Shown: positions 1 to 7,410 of the stretch, piece by piece
How positions within the stretch are numbered: position 1 is the first letter of the stretch
Layout of the letters: each line of letters opens with the position of its first letter
Source: CAZPUS01 sp964589825
Lineage (GTDB): Bacteria > Fibrobacterota > Chitinivibrionia > Chitinivibrionales > WJKA01
Direction of reading: 5' to 3'
NCBI GenBank assembly: GCA_964589825.1
Contig: CAZPUS010000037.1
Coordinates: 1 to 25,821, forward strand
Length of the DNA stretch: 25,821 bases
Notes under the pieces: model-generated
Seen by the model: only the letters and a program-made list of their open reading frames with translations
What the model was told of the DNA's origin: nothing
Databases searched by the model: none
Position numbers and translations under genes: made by a program

Positions 1-126
1 GTATACAGGTATGAGAACGGCAATATTTATCAGGACCACGATTGCGCCTGGATACATATTCAAAAAAAGCATCCTGCGCTATCGATTAAAGAAGCTATTC
101 TCGAATTAGAGGATGGTCACCTGTAA
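1..126 (+). CDS. C-terminal end of an unknown protein (partial)
   Basis: The first frame is open from base 1 and ends at a TAA at 124-126, giving the last 41 residues of a protein whose start lies outside the window. The tail reads as real coding sequence (a mixed set of residues with a WIHI core and an amphipathic AILELEDG end), and a hairpin with a T-run follows 22 bases after the stop. I do not recognise the family, and no catalytic motif is visible in so short a piece. Confidence 0.6.
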   Translation, partial: VYRYENGNIYQDHDCAWIHIQKKHPALSIKEAILELEDGHL

Positions 127-148
127 GTAATCCAGTAACACATTTTTT

Positions 149-188
149 GGCCGGTGGACACATGACTGTTTGCCGGCCCTTTTTTTTC
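149..188 (+). terminator. Rho-independent terminator of the partial gene
   Basis: GGCCGG (149-154) pairs with CCGGCC (173-178) and is followed by a run of eight T at 180-187. The loop is long (18 bases), but it can fold further through ACA/TGT. It sits just behind the stop at 126, as expected for the end of that transcript. Confidence 0.7.
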
Positions 189-435
189 TTTTCAAAGCAT
201 CACAGGGGCCATTTGGAAGGGTCAGAAGGCCCGGAAAAGCATTGAGGTATACCCACGGGTCGGTTGAAACTATTATCGGGCTTCACAGAAAATTCTAATG
301 GGCTTAAGGGGGTTTGGGGTAAAACAAGCGAGAAACAATCGAAAGTCGCACAGGCGAACAAAGAGGGGCTTCTCTGTGCGTGCATGAGCCGATATTCGGT
401 TTTGCACATTCCGGCCATTTCAATTTTTGCAGACG

Positions 436-456
436 GGTCAGAGTAATGCTCTGACC
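436..456. repeat. 8-bp palindromic hairpin (GGTCAGAG/CTCTGACC)
   Basis: GGTCAGAG (436-443) and CTCTGACC (449-456) form a perfect 8-bp stem around a 5-base loop. No T-run follows on either strand, so it is not a standard terminator. The form is like the small palindromes mobilised by RAYT transposases, and a RAYT remnant lies about 1.9 kb away, but the link is inference. Confidence 0.5.
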
Positions 457-505
457 TATCTTTATCTGTGGTTACATATGTGGTTATATCTGTACTATAT
501 ATCAT

Positions 506-521
506 TGTGCGATTCCGCACA
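506..521. repeat. 6-bp hairpin (TGTGCG/CGCACA)
   Basis: TGTGCG (506-511) pairs perfectly with CGCACA (516-521) around a 4-base loop. Its role is unknown; it could be an operator or a short structural repeat. Confidence 0.35.
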
Positions 522-1058
522 TTCTGATTGTGCTGTTTCGAACGGTCGAATAATGTAATTTTGTTCGTTGACAGAATACCACCGCGTCCGACAAAATCGG
601 TTGCTGTTTCGCGCTTTCCTTACCACACGCGGTTTTCCGGGGCAATCGACCGGGGATTTTATATAGTGTGTCCGGGCCAGGATTTTTAGCATTGAGTTCC
701 CTCTAAAAAACGAATTGTTCATATAGTAGACACACAGTTGTTTTTACGGTACGTTCTTTGACATTCGGGATAGATTGCCATACGAACCTTCTCAGGCGGC
801 CCCAAAAATCCGCAAAATAGATACAATGTGCCGTGTTTTTATAAAACATGACGCCCCCGTATCGAGATAAGATATAACACATAATATGCTGATATGATAT
901 AAGATAAATTGATTGCGCCCCTCTTGTCAAGCTTGTTTCTTACGTGTGAACCATGCATCTTTTTTCTACTCGTCCTCTTTTTTTAGACTGGACTTAATTA
1001 TTTTATTGCAAAAAATCCTGAAAATTGTACCTTGCGTAACCAACTCAAAGGGGCGTGT

Positions 1059-2306
1059 ATGGATACATGCAGACGCATTAGCGCATTGTTGCTGATACTC
1101 ATTGCAACAACCTGTGTATATTCGGACACTGAGATCATATGGAAAAAAATTGCCGATGATTTCGATACCACGCTCAATCGTATGCCAGATAAAATTCAAA
1201 CCGTTGCCATATACCGGGTACGGGTCGGAGAAAATGTAAACGCAGCTACTGTAAGAGGTTTTCTGGAAAAAAAACTCGTACGCAACACACGTTTTGGCCT
1301 GATAGACAGGCAGACAATAGAAGAGGTGCTTAAGGAACAGCAGCTTTCGATGACCGGCGCAGTCAGCAACCGCGATATGGTTAAAGCCGGAAAACTAATC
1401 GGGGTGCAGGGGTTTTTTATCGTTAATGCAAAAATTAAAAAAGACAAAGCCGTATGCAGCATTAAAGCCATTAACGTAGAAACCGGGGCGGTTATTTACT
1501 CCGAGACATTTACGCGTCATATAGAAAAAAGAAACAGACTTGGGATTTCACTGGGTATAGCCTTTTTCCCCGAGGCCTCGTTCCCGGACGGGCTTGAAAT
1601 ATACAACGAAATAGACGGCCACGGTATATCGGAACACACTGATGCAGTATTATTCAACGGGCCTGTTGACAATGCTCCCGGTACTGGTTTGTGCGCAGGA
1701 GTCTCATATATAAACAATGCACGTCTAATAAAAAACATATCATTCGGTTTTGATATAAAAACTTTAATCTTTTTCGAGGCGGTCAGTGCTCCCAGAACAA
1801 ACATAGATACCGTGGTAGCGGAAACCAACGGTATGGATACTACTTTTCAAGCTGAGTACAATGGCGATACCGAATTCGATGCAACAAGGGGCAGCTACCT
1901 CTGCTTTCGCCCAAAAATCAGCTACAGGCTTTCAGATATGATAAAGCCGTACCTTTCGGTTTCTCTTCGCGTTGGTGGTGTGCAGTACCGATGCGGCGGA
2001 TGGTATAATGTTAATTTTAACAAGAGGCATGACGAGGCTAACAGTTTGCATGTCGATTCAGACGATCATGGAACCGTAGTCACCGGAAGCGTCGCTCCCG
2101 TAGCAGGTATGGATTTTTTTATTACCAGGGCGTTGTCCGTGTTTGCCGAGGTGCACTATCTGATGGAAACCCGGACCGAAGTCGATACCTGGGCCGGAGA
2201 CAAGGATGATGACACAGAACATGGCTGGCGGTTTAAATTCACGTCACAGCGCGAATCGGGTGTTGCATTGATTGCGGGAATCACCGCCTACCCGTTTGCC
2301 TGGTAA
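1059..2306 (+). CDS. CsgG/LpoB-like exported protein with C-terminal predicted beta-barrel
   Basis: I chose the ATG at 1059 because AAAGGGG lies five bases before it and a clean signal peptide follows (hydrophobic core LLLILIATTC, residues 8-17). The upstream TTG at 1032 has no such support. The protein is 415 residues. Roughly residues 45-165 look like the CsgG/LpoB/FlgO fold: a 'TVAIYRV' first strand, 'LIDRQTIEEVLKEQQLS', 'AGKLIGVQGFFIVNAKI', and 'AINVETGAVIYSETF', which resembles the family's 'd.eTG.i' ending. The rest, about 175-415, alternates short hydrophobic strands and polar turns and ends in an aromatic residue (AYPFAW), as outer-membrane barrels do. The role is probably in the envelope, perhaps sensing or secretion. 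There is no lipobox, unlike true CsgG. It converges on the caspase operon. The N-terminal fold is fairly sure; the barrel is inferred. Confidence 0.75.
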   Translation: MDTCRRISALLLILIATTCVYSDTEIIWKKIADDFDTTLNRMPDKIQTVAIYRVRVGENVNAATVRGFLEKKLVRNTRFGLIDRQTIEEVLKEQQLSMTGAVSNRDMVKAGKLIGVQGFFIVNAKIKKDKAVCSIKAINVETGAVIYSETFTRHIEKRNRLGISLGIAFFPEASFPDGLEIYNEIDGHGISEHTDAVLFNGPVDNAPGTGLCAGVSYINNARLIKNISFGFDIKTLIFFEAVSAPRTNIDTVVAETNGMDTTFQAEYNGDTEFDATRGSYLCFRPKISYRLSDMIKPYLSVSLRVGGVQYRCGGWYNVNFNKRHDEANSLHVDSDDHGTVVTGSVAPVAGMDFFITRALSVFAEVHYLMETRTEVDTWAGDKDDDTEHGWRFKFTSQRESGVALIAGITAYPFAW

Positions 2307-2596
2307 AATGGTAGTAATGGAAGTGATGGGGACGGTGCAACTTTATTACCTTTACGAGACATAGCCATACTTTTGGCCACCTCCTCCCCTTTTCCTGCCA
2401 TGCTCGATACAGAAGGCCCGCACACTTTGAGAAAATATGCGGTTTCTACCATTGGCAGCCGCTTTGCATACAACATCATCACGCTCCTGAAGCAAAATCT
2501 TTCATCGTCACAGCAAAAAATGGTACGCCCTTCATTTCCCCTTGACATGATATGATACACGGCCCCGGCAACCGTTATTCGTGCTTTCCGTGGCAT
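2288..2596 (-). pseudogene. Truncated REP-associated tyrosine transposase (RAYT, Y1_Tnp) remnant
   Basis: From the ATG at 2596 the translation begins MPRKARITVAGAVYHIMSRG, the characteristic start of RAYT transposases (usually MPRKAR followed by a YHV.xRG strand). About 45 residues match the family. After that the sequence no longer looks like Y1_Tnp: the catalytic HUH and tyrosine region is missing, and the frame ends at about 103 residues, roughly half the usual size. This points to an internal deletion. The 3' end carries CACCGTCCCC (minus strand), the complement of the GGGGACGGTG that also begins the inverted repeat at 23503. The fragment overlaps the last bases of the CsgG-like gene on the other strand. 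It is a decayed, non-functional copy. Confidence 0.75.
2328..2337. repeat. GGGGACGGTG end motif of the RAYT remnant
   Basis: The 10-mer GGGGACGGTG lies 22 bases after the CsgG-like stop codon. The same 10 bases open both arms of the inverted repeat at 23501-23701, which suggests one transposition family. Confidence 0.5.
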
Positions 2597-2675
2597 GAAC
2601 GAAACAGGTATCATTTGCTAATAACGTAGCACCCTCCCTTGTTTCTTGTTTTTATAAATCTCTCGACTATACCCC

Positions 2676-3635
2676 TCAGGGCTGAAGAGGATTAAAGGTG
2701 GTGGATGCGTCATCAAACAACACCACATCCACCCCGCCGCCGGATAAATGCGGAATAAAATTCCAGGCGGAATCCACCTCCTCTTTATTCCAGTAACGCT
2801 GCATCGCCGCCCGTATGAATGCATACGTCTCGATGAGTGTCACCCGTCCGTTTTCATCAAAATCGCCATAGCACGGGGCTCTGAGGAAAAAGTACGTGAA
2901 TACACTCTGCCCGAAAAAACCATCCCACGATATCTCTTTACTTCCTGATGCGCCCAGCACGAGGGGCGCGAACCGTGAGTCGTATTCTCCGTTATACGAT
3001 GCATCCCAGAAGGTGCGCCATGTCTGTGTCAGGATAGAACTTGTGTTTTTACGTGGCTTTTGTTTTCTGATGTATTCAGCGGAGTGGTCTGCGTTATAGT
3101 CCGGTGTTTTATGAATGAATCCACCGGCATAGCACATGTCAAGTATCATGGTGATGTTCCTGGTTGGCAGTCTTTTCAATTCGTTAACCAGTATTTTTTT
3201 TGATACGGTTCCGGATTTGAGGTATCCCTCAAGTGACGTTACGGGACTGGTGCTGTTAGCAAGAAAGGCATACGAAAAGTTTATATTTTCCGGAGCCACA
3301 TCGAGGTGAGATAGCGCGTCCCGCGCAATCCCATGGCCGGAAAAAAAGAACAGGCACATATCATTATCCGACATTACTGCCGATAATTGTGCGATGTCTT
3401 CTTTTATACGCTGCGGAGTCACCACAGAGTCCGTCCGTGCAGTCACCTCATAACCCCACTTGTCAAGCATATATGCGACGCTGTCCGCATCGCTTGCGCT
3501 GTAGGGGAGTTCAAAGAGTGAATATTCATATTGCGAAACTCCATATACAAGCGCATGTCGCTTAAATGGGCTGTCATGAGTAGAACACCCGATAACAAAC
3601 ATACACAGTATGCAGATATAACCTGTCAGTTTCAT
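2676..3635 (-). CDS. Caspase-like (peptidase C14) lipoprotein
   Basis: 319 residues. A lipoprotein signal ends in VIGC with the lipidated Cys at residue 17; Ser follows, which usually means sorting to the outer membrane. The caspase fold follows: 'HALVYGVSQY' (first strand, about 27-36), 'SASDADSVAYML' (about 46-57), catalytic His101 in FFSGHG, and catalytic Cys168 in ILDMCYAGG. Near the end (258-269) DFDENGRVTLIE is an EF-hand-like calcium loop, seen in many bacterial caspases. The enzyme should cleave after Asp, Arg or Lys; its target is unknown. Its ATG follows the TAA of the upstream barrel-like gene with no spacer, so the two are surely co-translated. Both catalytic residues are present, so it is probably active. 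An envelope-facing caspase tied to outer-membrane proteins is uncommon. Confidence 0.88.
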   Translation of the reverse strand: MKLTGYICILCMFVIGCSTHDSPFKRHALVYGVSQYEYSLFELPYSASDADSVAYMLDKWGYEVTARTDSVVTPQRIKEDIAQLSAVMSDNDMCLFFFSGHGIARDALSHLDVAPENINFSYAFLANSTSPVTSLEGYLKSGTVSKKILVNELKRLPTRNITMILDMCYAGGFIHKTPDYNADHSAEYIRKQKPRKNTSSILTQTWRTFWDASYNGEYDSRFAPLVLGASGSKEISWDGFFGQSVFTYFFLRAPCYGDFDENGRVTLIETYAFIRAAMQRYWNKEEVDSAWNFIPHLSGGGVDVVLFDDASTTFNPLQP

Positions 3636-4307
3636 TTATCGTCTGACCCCGATATAGATATGTACACCGGCAGAAAAAAACGTGCTTCCTATACGATAAT
3701 TATATGCCACCGGAACGTCCAGACGTACTATGGAACACGGCAGTTTTGTGAAAGTTATCCAAAGGTTCGGTATACAAGCAGCTTCCGGATAACCCGCATA
3801 TACCTGCACATGCTCATATTTATCCAGATGTGCGGCGAAACGAAAACCTAAATTACCGGTCACAATAACGCCCCGCCCGGATGGTGTCGATATCAGGTTT
3901 GTATAGTCAATCCGTAACGCCGTACTGTAGCCGGTAAATCTACGGAATACAACTCCCTTATATACGTGGGAGTGAGTTGTTGCCGTGTATTCAAACGGAG
4001 TACAGGTCAATAGAATCCGCTTATATGCCACTGCTGCATCCGCAGCGCATAAAAGCCTGTGTTGCACACCGGCATTGAACCCCGGGGCAGATATCCACGT
4101 TGCATTCGAGCCACCCCGCAGCCCCAGATGCCAACACCATCGTGATGTATCCTTCTTTTTATTATACAAAGAATCGGATGCAGCACTTTCCGTACGAATA
4201 CAAAAAACAAGTATGCACACCACAGCCAATTGCCAAACCACCATACAACAGTTGTACATTCTTTTACATGCGCGTGTATCGTCACGATACGCACCATCAT
4301 TGTACAT
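3636..4307 (-). CDS. Predicted outer-membrane beta-barrel protein
   Basis: I prefer the ATG at 4307 (223 residues) because GAAGGC lies just before it; an in-frame GTG at 4319 and an ATG at 4259 are alternatives. An N-terminal hydrophobic stretch (VVWQLAVVCILVF) is followed by an AASD-type cleavage site, so the protein is exported. The mature part has many alternating strands (HLGLRGGSNATW, GVIVTGNLGFRFA, FFSAGVHIYIGVRR) and no enzyme motif, which fits a small outer-membrane barrel. I do not recognise a named family. Its stop codon touches the start of the caspase gene, and the next barrel-like gene ends 46 bases upstream, so all are likely one operon. It could anchor, export or be a target of the caspase. 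Confidence 0.6.
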   Translation of the reverse strand: MYNDGAYRDDTRACKRMYNCCMVVWQLAVVCILVFCIRTESAASDSLYNKKKDTSRWCWHLGLRGGSNATWISAPGFNAGVQHRLLCAADAAVAYKRILLTCTPFEYTATTHSHVYKGVVFRRFTGYSTALRIDYTNLISTPSGRGVIVTGNLGFRFAAHLDKYEHVQVYAGYPEAACIPNLWITFTKLPCSIVRLDVPVAYNYRIGSTFFSAGVHIYIGVRR

Positions 4308-4353
4308 TTTTGCCTTCACCCTGGTTTTTCATGTTTTTTTACTGTTATTGTGC

Positions 4354-4833
4354 CTATATCCCAATTGAAATCCCTCCACCGAGTTGCGTGATAGCATAGC
4401 CCGACCATCCTTCCGGATACCAGAAATATTGTAACTCTCCCGAGATATGCAGTCTGACTCGTTTTTCTCCCAGTGCAATCTGAAGAGCACCATGCATCCC
4501 TTCATGACAGGAGAAATAGGCCAGATTGGATCCGAATGTGTATCCAAGAATCGGAATGACAGAGATATTCTCACACACCGGAATCCGTTTCTGTATTCCC
4601 GCATTACCCAATAGATACCCATACCATAGCGTACAAAACAACTCTGCACCTGCATATGGCGACACAAAGGGTATTTTTTCAAATATCAGTCGCATCTCAG
4701 CTCCCCCGAAACCATTACCAAGATATAATTGTGGTTCAATCCTGACTGTATATGATTTCATCTCCCCTGCCCGGGATGGCACACAACACAATAATATGAC
4801 GATACAAATTCCATACAATCTGTTTTTCGGCAT
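4354..4833 (-). CDS. Small predicted outer-membrane barrel protein
   Basis: 159 residues with a clear signal peptide (core GICIVILLCCV, cleavage near SRAG) and a strong ribosome binding site, AGGAAAGGA, before the ATG at 4833. The mature protein is a series of short amphipathic strands separated by Gly/Asn turns, ending GGGISIGI, as in eight-stranded barrels. There are no catalytic residues and no recognised family. It lies 16 bases after the stop of the 93-codon gene and 46 bases before the next barrel-like gene, all on the same strand. The function is unknown; the context suggests a structural part of the same envelope system as the caspase lipoprotein. Confidence 0.65.
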   Translation of the reverse strand: MPKNRLYGICIVILLCCVPSRAGEMKSYTVRIEPQLYLGNGFGGAEMRLIFEKIPFVSPYAGAELFCTLWYGYLLGNAGIQKRIPVCENISVIPILGYTFGSNLAYFSCHEGMHGALQIALGEKRVRLHISGELQYFWYPEGWSGYAITQLGGGISIGI

Positions 4834-4849
4834 TTATCATCCTTTCCTG

Positions 4850-5131
4850 TTATTTTTTTGAGTTATACCCATATGAAGAGTCGAATACAATTTCATGTAC
4901 ATTATCCGGGTTTTCCATATCGATACATCGTACTAACGCTTCATTTTCGACCACCATCTGGACTAGGAAGTACCGTCCGGCATAAAACTGCATGAATTCA
5001 GGTGTATTGGTTTTTTTATTGTGCGTCTTTCCCTCCTGTATAGCGACACCTGCCTGAATGTCACCACATAACCCCCCCTTCCCCGGCAACCAGCGGACTT
5101 TTATTTCACGATTACCAGGCATCTGCTGCAC
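4850..5131 (-). CDS. Small hypothetical protein, start uncertain
   Basis: About 93 residues from a GTG at 5131, or 90 from the ATG at 5122; neither has a good ribosome binding site. The same frame stays open upstream to a TGA at 5225-5227, and that part (GYFVIRVKCRWFFYGKWVRI) also looks protein-like, but it holds no ATG, GTG or TTG. A run of seven T lies inside it, so the true start may have been lost by a frameshift or truncation. The sequence is a mix of strands (REIKVRWLPGKGG, GRYFLVQMVV, NVHEIVFD), probably a small beta domain. No family is recognised. It is the first gene of the run that leads to the caspase. Confidence 0.45.
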   Translation of the reverse strand: MQQMPGNREIKVRWLPGKGGLCGDIQAGVAIQEGKTHNKKTNTPEFMQFYAGRYFLVQMVVENEALVRCIDMENPDNVHEIVFDSSYGYNSKK

Positions 5132-5206
5132 AGATGGAATCCGTACCCATTTGCCATAAAAAAACCACCGGCACTTTACCCGGATAACAAAATACCCGCT
5201 TTTTGA

Positions 5207-5231
5207 GCAAAAAACAAGGACTAATCAGTCC
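5207..5231 (-). terminator. Terminator after the AraC-type regulator
   Basis: Read on the minus strand, GGACT-GATT-AGTCC (5231-5218) is a perfect 5-bp hairpin followed by TTGTTTTTT. It lies about 50 bases past the regulator's stop and separates that gene from the caspase operon. Confidence 0.6.
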
Positions 5232-5257
5232 CGGTTTTCAGGAAAAATGCATTACGA

Positions 5258-5294
5258 GATAGGCAGTACCCATGCCCGGTCATTCCTGCCTATC
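5258..5294 (-). terminator. 9-bp inverted repeat across the regulator's stop codon
   Basis: GATAGGCAG (5258-5266) and CTGCCTATC (5286-5294) form a perfect 9-bp stem with a 19-base loop that contains the stop codon. A short T-run follows on the minus strand (about 5245-5249). It may be part of a two-hairpin terminator or may protect the 3' end of the message. Confidence 0.4.
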
Positions 5295-6104
5295 GGCCGG
5301 TGTTGTATCCCGGCCTTCGTTTTTTGAAAGAAGCCGGGTGGTGTCCCTGCGCACAATGGAGTCGAATTGTTTTTTATTGCGGGAATAGTACTCTGCCATG
5401 GTCTGCAGCCGTTTATGCGGAATCCGTATGCCCGGATCCTGTTGCATGCCCTGATATTGTTCGATTACCGCGAATGCATAACGGAAAAGTGCGTATAAGG
5501 TCAACACCACTTTGGGCTTGAGACCGAAATGTTTTTTCCATCGCTTTCGAAAGTACGATTCCCCGACTTTTACCTCCCGTACCAGATGCATCACCGACAA
5601 AGGAACATTGGTTTTAATACTGCCGCACCAGGTCCGAACCACCTCGTCATACAGATACCCGCACGGGGGAATAAGCAGTGTCTCGAGAAACACATCCCTG
5701 ATGCATGCGATAATACGTGCACGCTCATGCTGCGAATGCGGCATGTCGAATACCCCTTGCGCCCCCGCCTTTGCCAGCTCATACCCTATCCGCACAGGGC
5801 CCCGGCCGGTAATGTAGAACATGGCACAGCCAATACCGAGTTTTTGCTGCAGTACACAGCGCAATTGCTCGCTGCAATCGTGCTGCAGCATGCATACACC
5901 CGCATGTATGTACGATCTTTTTGTGACGAGCGCATCGACCTCCATGGGCGTGGCCACGTAATGCATGCGAAAAAGAGGATGATGCTGGAGCATGGCATAC
6001 ATTGCATCAGCCGGCGCGTCAAACGATCCGACCGCCAGAATGTCGATTTTATTCAGCAGGGGTATTGCCCATTTACACTCATTACTCAGCATTTCCATCC
6101 GCAC
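5280..6104 (-). CDS. Transcription regulator: degenerate receiver domain plus AraC-type helix-turn-helix
   Basis: I take the GTG at 6104 as the start because AAAGGGGG lies just upstream; the ATG at 6098 is the other choice. The protein is about 274 residues. Residues about 20-140 have the layout of a response-regulator receiver (ITGRGPVRIGYELAKAGAQG resembles its fourth and fifth strands), but the acidic pair, the phospho-Asp and the Lys are not evident, so phosphorylation is unlikely. Residues about 170-210 match the second helix-turn-helix of AraC proteins ('VKVGESYFRKRWKKHFGLKPK'; compare S.sYL.r.FKk.fG.sPk). It sits alone between the caspase operon and the kinase operon. A 32-codon open frame beginning at 6180, with GAGAGGGAAA before it, overlaps its start and could be a leader peptide. 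Confidence 0.65.
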   Translation of the reverse strand: MRMEMLSNECKWAIPLLNKIDILAVGSFDAPADAMYAMLQHHPLFRMHYVATPMEVDALVTKRSYIHAGVCMLQHDCSEQLRCVLQQKLGIGCAMFYITGRGPVRIGYELAKAGAQGVFDMPHSQHERARIIACIRDVFLETLLIPPCGYLYDEVVRTWCGSIKTNVPLSVMHLVREVKVGESYFRKRWKKHFGLKPKVVLTLYALFRYAFAVIEQYQGMQQDPGIRIPHKRLQTMAEYYSRNKKQFDSIVRRDTTRLLSKNEGRDTTPADRQE

Positions 6105-6299
6105 ATCGCCCCCTTTTGTGCATTTCCCGGCCTGAATATTCTGCCGCCACCGCACAGGCCGCAGCCGTTGCCGTTATCATAAGTCGTTTCCCTCTCGCGT
6201 AGTTAAATCATATCAACCCTCATGTTATCGTAATTAATATAATATTAACCACATGCAGCAGCAAAACACATGCACGACCCGCCCCGGGCAATAGACAAA

Positions 6300-6311
6300 T
6301 AGCGCGCGCTA
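6300..6311. repeat. 12-bp perfect palindrome TAGCGCGCGCTA
   Basis: A self-complementary 12-mer directly downstream of the TAG that ends the DUF342 gene. It may be a protein-binding site or simply a strong 3' structure; no T-run follows. Confidence 0.35.
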
Positions 6312-7313
6312 CTACAATGATGCATGCTGTATGCTATCCGATTTTTTGTCGTAGTAATACTGTGCCTTTTTATATTCGCTTTTCACCTGTCTGGTCCGGT
6401 CCCGGATTCTGAGTGTGACATCCGGATATATGATATCCCTGACTTTTATCATACACTGCAGGTGCGCGGGTTCTCTCTTTTTGAGTTCACCGACCTTCCA
6501 TTTGAGCATTTTGATGCGCGCGCGCATCTGCTGACGTTTCATCTGAACCGCCCGCACCTTTTTCTTCTTATCCTCACTGAGACTGGCCCCTTTTTTCAGC
6601 GCCTTTATCAGGGGGACGAGTATGTCGTCTATCTTTTTGATATTTTTGCGGTTGAATTCGATAATATCGTTAAGTTCCTTCGCTTTTTTCTGCAGCAGGT
6701 AGTCGTTGCCCACCACACACCGGGTTTTTGCCCCCTGGGGCGAGCCGATGCTTTTTGCCTCTATCCCGCGAAGTGCGTGAAATGTACCGCCCATCAGCGC
6801 GCCCTTGTGCTCGGTCGCATATATATGTCCGGTGCAGTAGACCTCGCTCTGGATGGCTGCATTCTTGATATACACATCACCCTGTGCCTCCAGTTGGGCA
6901 TTCTGCAAATAATTGACTTCGCAGTTACGCTCGCAGGTGATTTCGGTATCCTGGGTGGCCACGCGCCGTCCCTGCGCCACATCGGGGAGATACTCTATCT
7001 CCTCAACCGGAATTTGGTTGGGTGTGTGATACGTCTCTATTATTTCGAATTCGATCCCTGCTTCCAATACCAGGCCTCCCGCCTGTTGCCGGCGGGCGTA
7101 TTCGCTTCGCTCCACCCCAATCGTATTGTCGTCGTCATCGAGAAGCCCTTTCTGACGCAATTCCTCGCTGCTGTAGCCTTTCAATATCTCCTGGGTTTCT
7201 ATTTGGTCAAGGTTGCTGTCCATACGGGCAAGCATCCGCTCGAGACGTTCCTGCTCGGATCCGTCTTTGCCGTTTCGGGAAGAATTCTCGCCTGAGGTAT
7301 CATGTGCCGTCAT
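6312..7313 (-). CDS. DUF342/FapA-like polymer-binding protein
   Basis: 333 residues, start supported by GAGGTG eight bases before the ATG. Residues 1-60 are charged and probably disordered. Residues about 120-203 are the right-handed beta-helix repeats of the DUF342 (FapA) family, with short turns such as LEAQGDVYIKNAAIQSEVYCTG, ALMGGTFHALRGIEAKSIGSPQGAKT and CVVGNDYLL. Residues about 205-280 form a basic coiled coil, and the tail (KVRDIIYPDVTLRIRD) matches the family's closing strand. It is shorter than typical FapA proteins (450 residues or more), mainly at the N-terminus. There is no signal peptide, so it is cytoplasmic. It follows the kinase and response regulator on the same strand with a 97-base gap, so it may be an output or scaffold of that signalling pair. 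FapA in Vibrio acts in polar flagellar and chemosensory placement, but a direct transfer of role is unsafe. Confidence 0.8.
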   Translation of the reverse strand: MTAHDTSGENSSRNGKDGSEQERLERMLARMDSNLDQIETQEILKGYSSEELRQKGLLDDDDNTIGVERSEYARRQQAGGLVLEAGIEFEIIETYHTPNQIPVEEIEYLPDVAQGRRVATQDTEITCERNCEVNYLQNAQLEAQGDVYIKNAAIQSEVYCTGHIYATEHKGALMGGTFHALRGIEAKSIGSPQGAKTRCVVGNDYLLQKKAKELNDIIEFNRKNIKKIDDILVPLIKALKKGASLSEDKKKKVRAVQMKRQQMRARIKMLKWKVGELKKREPAHLQCMIKVRDIIYPDVTLRIRDRTRQVKSEYKKAQYYYDKKSDSIQHASL

Positions 7314-7410
7314 AGTATCACCTCGTTACGCCGTACTGTGGCGTGTTACAGATGTCACCTGTTGTTTTCCGCTATGCTGCCCTTATGATATACAGGTGCG
7401 GAATGCAATG

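Larger units (their letters stand above)
190..1058. other. Gene-poor stretch with small palindromes
   Basis: No convincing gene is seen between the first terminator and the CsgG-like gene. The longest open frame is on the minus strand at 200-520 (106 codons from a GTG). It lacks a ribosome binding site, and its translation resembles no family I know. The stretch holds two tidy hairpins, at 436-456 and 506-521, and becomes AT-rich at about 800-930. It may be the remains of a mobile element or a long upstream region. Confidence 0.4.

Noticed and set aside
757..785. TTGACA at about 757 as a promoter
   Set aside because: The hexamer at the right distance (TACGAA) is a poor -10 and no gene follows closely.
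6324..7295. 323-codon plus-strand open frame
   Set aside because: It lies fully opposite the DUF342 gene, which has a ribosome binding site and family motifs; the plus-strand translation shows no family features.
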